Notes under the pieces: model-generated
What the model saw: only the letters and a program-made list of their open reading frames with translations
Databases searched by the model: none
What the model was told of the DNA's origin: nothing
Assembly (NCBI GenBank): GCA_903834675.1
Contig: CAILKC010000309.1
Span: 1-14,147, forward strand
DNA length: 14,147 nucleotides
Source of the DNA: an uncultured Victivallales bacterium
GTDB taxonomy: Bacteria > Verrucomicrobiota > Lentisphaeria > Oligosphaerales > JAFGRS01
Reading direction: 5' to 3'
In this document: positions 1 through 6,379 of the stretch, in pieces
Position numbering within the stretch: position 1 is the first letter of the stretch
Layout: each line of letters starts with the position of its first letter
Made by a program: the position numbers and the translations under genes

Positions 1-10
1 CGTTTCGGGC

Positions 11-73
11 GCCCAGGGCAACGCCCTGGGTACCCGTCCACAGCGCAGATTGAGCCCTGGAGGGGCGGACCAT
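11..73 (-). repeat. Diverged partial unit of the same repeat family as 76-215
   Basis: Positions 11-30 (GCCCAGGGCAACGCCCTGGG) match all 20 bases of the corresponding block in the repeat copy at the right window end. After a 20-base stretch of equal length but unrelated sequence, 51-73 matches again with only a few differences. It lies opposite to the 76-215 unit and only two bases from it, so the two together form a large imperfect palindrome. This looks like an older or different family member, possibly truncated at the window edge. Confidence 0.7.
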
Positions 74-75
74 GC

Positions 76-215
76 GACCACGGTGCGAAGGTGGGGTAGA
101 TGGCTCGCCCCTACAGGGCTCAAACCCATATCCACTCTATTCCCAGGGCGTTGCCCTGGGCTGGTATGGCAGCGCGCCTTCAGCGCTTCAGACGGACTCT
201 CCTATTGCACAGGTC
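76..215 (+). repeat. 140-bp dispersed repeat, left copy
   Basis: This block matches the reverse complement of 14008-14147 at 135 of 140 positions by hand alignment, without gaps. It contains a perfect 8-bp-arm hairpin (CCCAGGGC GTT GCCCTGGG) in its centre. Its ends are imperfect inverted repeats (GACC...GGTC, with GTGC-like sequence further in). It carries no convincing gene: the short reading frame across it recurs in the other copy only because the DNA is repeated. A non-autonomous mobile or REP-like intergenic repeat is the likely class; the family is not one I can name. Confidence 0.85.
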
Positions 216-216
216 C

Positions 217-252
217 AAAAAAAACTCACTGCCCCAAGGGCGGGGCAGTGAG
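217..252 (-). terminator. Rho-independent terminator of the zinc-ribbon gene
   Basis: Read on the minus strand there is a perfect 11-bp stem (CTCACTGCCCC with GGGGCAGTGAG, 242-252 pairing 225-235) with a 6-base loop, followed directly by eight T residues (217-224). It sits 37 bases past the stop codon of the minus-strand gene ending at 289. The T tract stops two bases from the edge of the 140-bp repeat. Confidence 0.92.
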
Positions 253-288
253 CAGTCTTGCAGCGTGCGCTGTCGCGCGACGCGGACC

Positions 289-441
289 TCACTTCATGGG
301 CAGGATCTTGTACATGCCCACGCCGCAGGTTCCGCAGATGCCCTTGACGGCCGGCCGACCATTCTTCATGGTGACCTTCGTGGCCTTGGTCATCGTCTTC
401 TTGGCCTTGCACTTCACGCAATACGCGATTTCTGCCGCCAT
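289..441 (-). CDS. Small zinc-ribbon protein, DUF5679-like
   Basis: This is a 50-residue basic protein with two CxxC knuckles, C8-V-K-C11 and C36-G-T-C39, separated by a lysine/threonine-rich stretch containing MKNGRPA. The pattern and length fit the DUF5679 family of short zinc-binding proteins of unknown function (family recognised from memory). The start at 441 is preferred over 471 because GGAGAGG lies 7 bases upstream and the extra N-terminal residues of the longer frame look unconserved. The gene is monocistronic, read away from the kpsF-like gene, and ends in a strong intrinsic terminator. A zinc-binding regulatory or ribosome-associated role is possible, but nothing here shows it. Confidence 0.85.
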   Translation of the reverse strand: MAAEIAYCVKCKAKKTMTKATKVTMKNGRPAVKGICGTCGVGMYKILPMK

Positions 442-587
442 CGTCTTGCCTCTCCTTGCTGAGGGTTGCACTTTACCGGCCCCCGAACAGACCTATATTG
501 CCTCGCTAGAGGGTCGGCGGCCTCTGGGAACCACTTCCCACGCATCCGAACGCTACCACAGTACACCTGAATATGAGGCTATTGCAA
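442..587. promoter_or_regulatory. Divergent promoter region between zinc-ribbon and kpsF-like genes
   Basis: Two divergent genes start from this roughly 145-bp stretch, so it must hold promoters for both. The only -10-like box seen on the plus strand is TATATT at 494-499. Possible -35 boxes are TTTACC (473-478, spacing 15) or TTGCAC (466-471, spacing 22), neither well spaced. On the minus strand TATAGG overlaps the same AT-rich spot. Exact promoters cannot be fixed by eye. Confidence 0.3.
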
Positions 588-1607
588 ATGTCCGGTGCGG
601 AAAAAAACCCGGCGGCTCCGCGGGTCTTGCGCTCAGAGGACGTGTTGCGCCGCGCCCGCGAGGTCATCGACATCGAGATTGAGGGCCTGAATACGCTGCG
701 CGGCAACCTCGGCGAATCCTTCGTTCAGCTTGTCAGTTGCTGTCTGGACGTGCTGGAGCGGGGGGGCAAGCTAGTGGTCTCCGGCGTTGGCAAGAGTGGC
801 CACATCGGACACAAGCTGGCGGCCACGCTGGCCAGCACCGGTTCGCGCTCGGTGTTCATGCATCCGGTAGAGGCCATGCACGGCGACTTGGGCATCCTGG
901 CGGCGGAGGATCTGTTGTTGGCCGTCAGCTACAGCGGTGAAACCGATGAGATGCTGGCGTTGCTGCCGTCCGCCAAGCGCATTGGGGCCGCCGTGGTCGC
1001 CATCACCGGCAACCCGCAGAGTCAGTTGGCCCGGTGGTCCGACCTGGTGGTGCCCATGGCGGTGTCGCGCGAGGCGTGTCCCTTCAACCTCGCGCCGACG
1101 ACCACCACCACGGCTCTGCTGGCGCTCGGGGACGCTCTCGCCATCGTGCTGCTGGAGTGCCGACGCTTCGGTCTGGATGACTACGCCAGGCTCCATCCCG
1201 CCGGCGCCATTGGCCGCAGTATCACCCTGCGGGTTACCGACATCATGCGGACCGGAGAGCGCTTTGCCGCCGTGCGACCGGAGACGCCGGTGCGCGATGC
1301 CTTGGTGGCCATGACTCAGGCTCGCTGCGGCGCCGTGGCGGTCGTGGATGCGCAGGGGGTGCTGGAGGGCATCTTCACGGACGGCGACTTCCGACGGCGT
1401 ATCACCGGCGACGTGGCCGTGCTGCACGCGCCCATTCGCACCGTCATGACCCCGAAGCCTATCGTTATCCGCGCTGACGCCATGGCGGTCGAACTGGTGA
1501 AGCTGCTGGAACAACGCAAGATTGACGATGTGCTCGTGGTGGATGCCGAACACCACGCCGTCGGCCTGGTGGACATTCAGGACCTGACGCGCTTTAAGCT
1601 CATGTAG
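588..1607 (+). CDS. kpsF: Arabinose-5-phosphate isomerase, KpsF/GutQ family (SIS + two CBS domains)
   Basis: Proteins of this family interconvert D-ribulose 5-phosphate and D-arabinose 5-phosphate, the first step toward Kdo for lipopolysaccharide or capsule, in the cytoplasm. The protein has 339 residues, close to the 320-340 typical of the family. The N-terminal SIS domain carries GVGKSGHIG, HPVEAMHGDLG, SYSGETDE and CPFNLAPTTTTT, followed by LHPAGAIG; all are family hallmarks. Two CBS modules follow, the first around VTDIMRTGERF and the second around IRTVMTPKP to the C-terminus. The start at 588 is chosen because GAGG lies 9 bases upstream; an ATG at 573 gives five more residues without a ribosome binding site. 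No other Kdo gene is next to it. The following isomerase gene starts 81 bases downstream and may be co-transcribed. Confidence 0.93.
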   Translation: MSGAEKNPAAPRVLRSEDVLRRAREVIDIEIEGLNTLRGNLGESFVQLVSCCLDVLERGGKLVVSGVGKSGHIGHKLAATLASTGSRSVFMHPVEAMHGDLGILAAEDLLLAVSYSGETDEMLALLPSAKRIGAAVVAITGNPQSQLARWSDLVVPMAVSREACPFNLAPTTTTTALLALGDALAIVLLECRRFGLDDYARLHPAGAIGRSITLRVTDIMRTGERFAAVRPETPVRDALVAMTQARCGAVAVVDAQGVLEGIFTDGDFRRRITGDVAVLHAPIRTVMTPKPIVIRADAMAVELVKLLEQRKIDDVLVVDAEHHAVGLVDIQDLTRFKLM

Positions 1608-1688
1608 CCCGGCCGCGAGCCGAGGCTTTGGCGGCACCAGCAGTTGATCGCGACGCCATCTCTTCAGTTCTTGACGGAGGATGCGACC

Positions 1689-2462
1689 ATGAAGCTCGGG
1701 CTGGTAACCTATAACATCGCGGCGGCGTGGGACCTCGACACCCTCCTGCGGGTCTGCGCCGACACGGGCCTGACGGGCGTGGAACTGCGTACCACCCATG
1801 CTCATGGCGTCGAGACCTCCCTGACCGCGGCGCAGCGCCGCGAAGTAGCGCGCCGCTTTGCCGATAGTCCCGTGCGCCTGGTCGGCTTGGGCAGCACCTT
1901 CGAGTACCACTCCGCCGACCCGACCGAACTGCGCCGGCAGATCGAGGGCACCAAGGGCTATGTCCGACTGGCAGCAGACGTCGGAGCGGGCGGGGTGAAA
2001 GTCCGGCCGAACGCGCTGCCGGAAGGCGTGCCGGTGGCGCGCACTCTGGAGCAGATCGGACAGGCCCTGAACGAGGTGGCGACTGACGCGGCGAACCTGG
2101 GCGTCGAAATACGCCTGGAAGTCCACGGTCGCGGCACCTGCCTGCCGCCGCACCTGGCCGCGATCATGGCGGTGGCCACGCACCCGAACGCCAAGGTCTG
2201 CTGGAACTCCAATCCCGCCACCGACCTCGATGTCGCCGGCTGCCTTGAACCTAACTTCCGGTTGCTCGCGGACCGCATCGGGCTGGTTCACATCAACCGC
2301 CTGCACTGCGGCTACCCCTACGCCGAGCTATTCCGCCTGCTGAAGACCGCGGGATACAACGATTACTGCCTGGCAGAAGTCCCTGCCGTCGGCGACGTGG
2401 CGGCCGCCACGGAGTTCCTGCGCTACTATCATCTGTGCTTCGAACTGCTGGGTGGCGCCTAA
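1689..2462 (+). CDS. Sugar phosphate isomerase/epimerase, xylose-isomerase-like TIM barrel
   Basis: This 257-residue protein begins MKLGLVTYNIA, the usual first strand of the AP-endonuclease-2/xylose-isomerase-like TIM barrel family (PF01261). Candidate metal-site residues are E144 (RLEVHG), the CWNSNP segment at 171-176, H201 (VHINRL) and E230 (LAEVPA), in the order expected for divalent-metal sugar isomerases and epimerases. It has no signal peptide, so it should act in the cytoplasm on a monosaccharide or its phosphate; the substrate cannot be read. The start at 1689 has GGAGG 8 bases upstream; the frame is open from 1644 but the upstream part looks non-coding. It lies 81 bases behind the kpsF-like gene. 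Its TAA stop overlaps the TAG stop of the convergent DUF4091 gene. Confidence 0.88.
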   Translation: MKLGLVTYNIAAAWDLDTLLRVCADTGLTGVELRTTHAHGVETSLTAAQRREVARRFADSPVRLVGLGSTFEYHSADPTELRRQIEGTKGYVRLAADVGAGGVKVRPNALPEGVPVARTLEQIGQALNEVATDAANLGVEIRLEVHGRGTCLPPHLAAIMAVATHPNAKVCWNSNPATDLDVAGCLEPNFRLLADRIGLVHINRLHCGYPYAELFRLLKTAGYNDYCLAEVPAVGDVAAATEFLRYYHLCFELLGGA

Positions 2463-4930
2463 CGTATACCCGGCCAGGCCCAGGACTTCTGCTCTCCGGC
2501 CTTGCTCGCCGTCCAGTGCAGGCCACCCGCCAAGTGGGCTGCGGTGATGACCTGGCGGAAGGTCCCATCGGCGCGCACGGAGAGCGGTTGACCGTCGACC
2601 GCAAGCACCGTTCCTGCCTCGGCGCCGCCGGTGACGATCAACTCCGCGTCCTGGCGGGCAAAGAAGGCGATAACCGCGGGCCCCTGCGCCGCTGCCTCCA
2701 GGTCGCTGGCCACCAGGTGGCGCAGCGCTTCGACTCGTACGGGGCTGCTCGTGGCGCTCAGCAGATCCAGTACGACCGGGGCCGTCAGGGCCTTTCTGCC
2801 GACCTTGAGGATGGCCTCGGCCGCCGCCTGGTCAGGCAGGCGCACGGCCAGCCTGGCCCAGCTTGCCAGCAGGCTCGTCAGCAGGTCGAAGTCTTCCACG
2901 CCCTGCCGGATAAGCAGCAGGCGCAGAGACGGCACCAACGGCCCTTTGCCGGCGGGATCGGGGTAGAATAGCGACGCCTGGCCGGCCGAGTAGTGGTAGA
3001 GTTGCTCATTGTTGCGGCCGACGGGCACCGGCGCCGCGGTGGGCTTCTCCCATGGGTTGATGCCATTCCACCAGCAGGCGTTCCACAACAACCCGCCCGC
3101 GGCAGAGGCGCTGAGAGCGTGCCACATGAAGGTTCGGTGCGACAGCGGCGTGCTTTCGATGGAAGCGGTCATGTTGTAGACCCAGACCTCATCTCCGGCC
3201 AGCCGCCGCGGTCCCACGACCTCCGGCCTGGCGCTGCTCCAGGGCACGATCCAGGCGTTGACTTTGCCCCATATGGCCTGCCCCGTGGCGGGATCGGTGG
3301 TCGCCAGCACCTTCAGGTCGGAGGCGCCCTGGTGGATGAGGTCGCAGAGTGCGCCGACCTTATCCATGTAGTCGGTTTCCGGTTCATCGTAGGGGTAGAC
3401 ATAGGCCAGGTCCAGCAACCCGGCCTGGCGCAAACGCTCTGCCATCTGGCGGTTCAGTTCGGAGTACGCCCCGGCAAAGCCCTCGTCGGCCAGCGCGGTG
3501 AACCCGGCCAGCTTGAAGCGCGGCTTCCAGCCCTCGCTGCAACCGCCACCAAACATCGGCCCGAGCGTCAGCGCCGTGGCCCGATAGCGCCGGGCCGCCA
3601 CGAGAATCTGGTCGAAGCGCGTCCAGTCGAAACTCAGCACGCCATCCTTCATCTGTACCGCCGGGGCGGCCGCCAGGTTGAAGCCGCTGAGGCGGTGTGC
3701 CGCCAGGATGTCCCAGGCCAGGGCCAGCGCGTCCGTGTCGTTCAGCCCAGGGTAGAAGCGCCGGATGGGCGGGCCGCCCACCAGCACCATCGAGCGGTAG
3801 TGCGGCACCTCCGGCAGATCGAAACCCCAGCGCCGCAGGACCAGCGGCAGGCGCGCCAACACCCGGTCTCCAGAGCGCACGGTCACGGCCGAGCGGTACT
3901 CTCCGGGCGGCAAACCCACCGGGGCCGCCCAGTCGATCCAGAAGATCACGTTCCCCGTTGCCACCGCCGCCGGTTCGGGGGCGTTGTGGGCCAGCAGCGG
4001 GTCCGGCGTACGGCCCTTGGGAAAAGCCGGGTCCAGCGGTTCGGTCACGTTCACGCAGTGGGCGACGTAGGCGGACAGCGTCGCGGCCGAGAGCGGGCCA
4101 GGCCCGGTCGGGGCAGCAAACTCCAGTCGTAACGGGGCCAGGTCCGTGGCCGGGCTTACCACGAGCTGGCATAGGTCGTGGCCGTTGCCGGGCGCGGCCA
4201 GGCTGATTGCCGCGGCCGCCGGTGCAGCCGTCGGCAGAGCGGTGTCTGGGTAGAGGCGCGTTTCGGCCCGTTCGGACCAGATCAGCGCTCCCTCGACCAC
4301 GGCCAGCCGCCGAGCCGTGATCTCGGCCGGCGCATCGTCCCATGGGTGCTCGCGCCGGTAGGCCGCCTCCAGCTCGGGCGTCAGGTTCTCGGAGATGCTG
4401 ATCTCGTCCCACCACGAGGTGCCGACCTGGTCCTGCATCGTCTGCATGGTCAGCACCGGGCTCAGCCACAGCTCGTCAGGGCGGGTGCGGTAGCGCGCCA
4501 GGTTCAGGGTCCACTCGACGTCCCCCCGCCGATCCGTCTGCGGGAAAACGCGCTGGCCCGTATTGGTCTGCAAGAACAGATAGGTGCGGCTGGATCCCGG
4601 TTGCTGAGCCCTGCACCACCAGGTGACCCAGTACTCTGCGTCGGCCCTGACCGGGATGCGCTTCCCCGCGCAGGTGGTCCAGGTGCTTGGGGTCCCGGCG
4701 AGACGCAGGCAGCGTTGGCCCACCCGCGCTCCGGCGTCCTCCAGGAAGACGGTCTTGCCGAGCTTGCCAAACTCACCCTGAGCCCACTCGCTGGCGAAGC
4801 CATCGGGGCCGGCCTGCTCGAAGCCGGGGTTGGCAACCAGGTTGACTGCCGGGGCGGCCGCCCGGCCTACCCCTGTGCTCAGGATCAGGGCGCCGAGCAG
4901 CGCCAGAACGCCCTTGGATATCGTCATCAT
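2459..4930 (-). CDS. Secreted DUF4091 domain protein, GH123-like glycoside hydrolase
   Basis: This is an 823-residue secreted protein. A signal peptide covers about residues 1-26 (MMTISKGVLALLGALILSTG, then AAA). NLVANPGFEQ near residue 30 opens a beta-sandwich module of the CBM4/9 type that runs to about 180. A second beta-rich region spans about 205-370, and a TIM-barrel-like catalytic region with a DUF4091 part spans about 375-690. The YPYDEPETD motif places an Asp-Glu pair at D515-E516, the arrangement used by GH123 enzymes in substrate-assisted N-acetylhexosaminide hydrolysis. LLLIRQGVEDFDLL (about 671-684) is typical of the DUF4091 end. A short beta-rich tail follows a helical segment. 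The start at 4930 has GGAGGG 6 bases upstream, and the frame continues upstream without a better start. The activity is unproven; an amino-sugar substrate is inferred only from the GH123 resemblance. Confidence 0.87.
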   Translation of the reverse strand: MMTISKGVLALLGALILSTGVGRAAAPAVNLVANPGFEQAGPDGFASEWAQGEFGKLGKTVFLEDAGARVGQRCLRLAGTPSTWTTCAGKRIPVRADAEYWVTWWCRAQQPGSSRTYLFLQTNTGQRVFPQTDRRGDVEWTLNLARYRTRPDELWLSPVLTMQTMQDQVGTSWWDEISISENLTPELEAAYRREHPWDDAPAEITARRLAVVEGALIWSERAETRLYPDTALPTAAPAAAAISLAAPGNGHDLCQLVVSPATDLAPLRLEFAAPTGPGPLSAATLSAYVAHCVNVTEPLDPAFPKGRTPDPLLAHNAPEPAAVATGNVIFWIDWAAPVGLPPGEYRSAVTVRSGDRVLARLPLVLRRWGFDLPEVPHYRSMVLVGGPPIRRFYPGLNDTDALALAWDILAAHRLSGFNLAAAPAVQMKDGVLSFDWTRFDQILVAARRYRATALTLGPMFGGGCSEGWKPRFKLAGFTALADEGFAGAYSELNRQMAERLRQAGLLDLAYVYPYDEPETDYMDKVGALCDLIHQGASDLKVLATTDPATGQAIWGKVNAWIVPWSSARPEVVGPRRLAGDEVWVYNMTASIESTPLSHRTFMWHALSASAAGGLLWNACWWNGINPWEKPTAAPVPVGRNNEQLYHYSAGQASLFYPDPAGKGPLVPSLRLLLIRQGVEDFDLLTSLLASWARLAVRLPDQAAAEAILKVGRKALTAPVVLDLLSATSSPVRVEALRHLVASDLEAAAQGPAVIAFFARQDAELIVTGGAEAGTVLAVDGQPLSVRADGTFRQVITAAHLAGGLHWTASKAGEQKSWAWPGIR

Positions 4931-4993
4931 AGCCGACCCTCCACGAGGCTCGCTTGGCCGATCAACCCCCACAACATGGCGACTGGAAACATG

Positions 4994-5022
4994 ACCATAG
5001 CCGCAGAGCTCCGCGCCAACAA
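4994..5022 (-). promoter_or_regulatory. Candidate promoter of the DUF4091 gene
   Basis: On the minus strand TTGTTG (5017-5022) is followed after exactly 17 bases by TATGGT (4994-4999). That is an acceptable sigma-70-like pair lying 64 bases upstream of the start codon at 4930. It is a match by eye only, and GC-rich phyla may use other consensus sequences. Confidence 0.35.
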
Positions 5023-5082
5023 GCCGTACGGATCAGGGCTTCAAGCAGGCGTGCGGGGGCGGTCGCGGTGCTATGGTAGCAG

Positions 5083-5101
5083 GTCGTAGTGCGGCTACGA
5101 C
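5083..5101. promoter_or_regulatory. Perfect 7-bp-arm palindrome, possible operator or hairpin
   Basis: GTCGTAG TGCGG CTACGAC is a perfect inverted repeat with a 5-base spacer in the divergent region between the DUF4091 gene and the PIG-L gene. It lies about 60 bases upstream of the candidate DUF4091 -35 box. A smaller palindrome (GCTATGGTAGC, 5070-5080) adjoins it. There is no T tract on either side, so a terminator is unlikely. A binding site for a dimeric repressor or activator is the best guess. Confidence 0.4.
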
Positions 5102-5145
5102 TCTCCGGCGAGGGCTAATCGGGAACCGCACCTGGCCGGATTGGG

Positions 5146-5325
5146 GAGGCTCTTGCAGAACCTCGGATCACCAGCCTCTCGCCTGGAGCCGGCGGTCCGC
5201 ACCGGCACTGCCGGGGCTTCCGCCGTACCTGGGGGTCTTGCCGACGGCGGGCACCGCGAACCCGCCCGGAACGGGCGCTGGCATCGCGGGCTCCAGGGCC
5301 AGACGCGGAGTTCTGCAAGAGCCTC
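5146..5325. mobile_element. 180-bp MITE-like element with 16-bp perfect terminal inverted repeats
   Basis: The left end GAGGCTCTTGCAGAAC (5146-5161) is the exact reverse complement of the right end GTTCTGCAAGAGCCTC (5310-5325). Both ends are flanked directly by TGGG (5142-5145 and 5326-5329), as expected of a 4-bp target-site duplication. The interior has no credible gene and is rich in nested pairing: CCTGGAGCC (5182-5190) with GGCTCCAGG (5289-5297), and small hairpins at 5202-5214, 5220-5250 and 5264-5276. It ends 31 bases before the PIG-L start codon, so it forms that gene's leader. The parent insertion-sequence family is not assigned. A structured RNA is the main alternative. Confidence 0.7.
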
Positions 5326-5356
5326 TGGGAGTATGATTACTGAAGGAGACGCAGCA

Positions 5357-6199
5357 ATGAAGCGCAGCATCCTGGTGGTCGGCGCCCACGCAGACGACAA
5401 TGAGATCCAGACGGGCGGCACGCTCCTGAAGTACCGCGACGCCGGGTACTCGGTGGTCTATGTGATGGCCACCAACAACATGTCTGGCGGCGTCAGTGAA
5501 CTGCAGAGCGATGGCACGGTTCGGACGACGCATGAGGGCACCGTAGACATGATGGCACGCCGCAAGCGCGAGTGCGACGAGGCGGCGCGGCAGCTGGGCA
5601 CGGCGCCGATCCACCTCGACCACCCCCAGCGCCACTACTGGGATGTGGCCGAGCAGAAGGAGGTCGAACTGCGCTACGGTTGCGCCCTGCCCGCGGGCGT
5701 GGCGGCGAACGTACCGAGCATCCTGACCGCCCAGGAAGACCCGCCCAGCCTCAAACGCCTGGCGGACCTCATCCTGGAGAAGGACCCCGAGTGCGTGTTC
5801 ACCCACGGCGTCGCCGCGATGAACGTTGAACACTTCACCACCTCACTGCTGGCGACCGCCGCCTACTGGCAGGCCGTCGACCAGGGGTTCCGGGGTGCCC
5901 TGCTGCACTGGCGCGAGCCCAACACGCGCCTGGGCGAGTTCAACTGCCGCTGGGAGACGTTCATCGACTTCACGCCCTATCTGGACCGCAAGATGGCCCT
6001 GATTGGCGTGCATCGCTGCCAGATGCCGAAGGCGCACCTGCCGAGCTTCGGGCATCGGCAGTTGGCGCTGCAATGGGGCACTGCCTGCGGCTGCGGCGCC
6101 GCGGAGGTCTTCACCTGGGTCCGGCACGCCGACTACCGCGACATCCAAGGCGGAATCCACCCACCCCTGACTCTCGAACTGATCCAGAATACGAGGTAG
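5357..6199 (+). CDS. PIG-L family (LmbE-like) zinc deacetylase
   Basis: This 280-residue protein has the PIG-L/LmbE Rossmann-like fold. The N-terminal ILVVGAHADDNE (residues 5-16) is the family's AHPDDxE motif with Ala in place of Pro, and supplies zinc ligands H11 and D14 and the catalytic acid/base D13. The second histidine motif lies at THGVAAMNVEH (149-159), with H159 the likely third ligand. Known members remove N-acetyl groups from GlcNAc-containing compounds (PIG-L, MshB, BshB, chitin-disaccharide deacetylases). There is no signal peptide, so it is probably cytoplasmic and acts on an imported N-acetylated sugar; the substrate is unknown. The start at 5357 has AAGGAG 8 bases upstream. 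The frame stays open back to 5141 through the MITE-like element, but that part is not protein-like. Confidence 0.88.
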   Translation: MKRSILVVGAHADDNEIQTGGTLLKYRDAGYSVVYVMATNNMSGGVSELQSDGTVRTTHEGTVDMMARRKRECDEAARQLGTAPIHLDHPQRHYWDVAEQKEVELRYGCALPAGVAANVPSILTAQEDPPSLKRLADLILEKDPECVFTHGVAAMNVEHFTTSLLATAAYWQAVDQGFRGALLHWREPNTRLGEFNCRWETFIDFTPYLDRKMALIGVHRCQMPKAHLPSFGHRQLALQWGTACGCGAAEVFTWVRHADYRDIQGGIHPPLTLELIQNTR

Positions 6200-6379
6200 C
6201 CGAGGCAGCCATGACGGAGGTGCTTGCCGAACCCTCGGCTCGCCAGAGTCTCGCGACCTAGAGGTGGCGCCGGCTCTCGCGGCCCCTGTTTTCACTCTCC
6301 CTGCGTGCGCTTCATCCGATGCACCCCATTTCCCATAGGACCCCCGACATCAGGACGTCCCTCAGTCAGGAATCACCCC

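Noticed and set aside
100..462. Reading frame translating to MARPYRAQTH..., with a near-identical frame on the minus strand at 13869-14123
   Set aside because: The similarity comes entirely from the 140-bp DNA repeat. The frame on the left runs on through the terminator and antisense to the zinc-ribbon gene, so neither is a gene.
771..2306. Long minus-strand open frame of 511 codons
   Set aside because: It is antisense to the kpsF-like and sugar isomerase genes, both of which carry clear family motifs. Its translation has no recognisable domain, and long antisense frames are common in GC-rich DNA.
2993..4132. Plus-strand open frame of 379 codons
   Set aside because: It is antisense to the DUF4091 gene and has no family features.
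6200..6379. Short frame starting at 6211 (16 codons) as a leader peptide for the sialidase-like gene
   Set aside because: It has no convincing ribosome binding site, no codon run typical of an attenuator, and no terminator/antiterminator pair after it.
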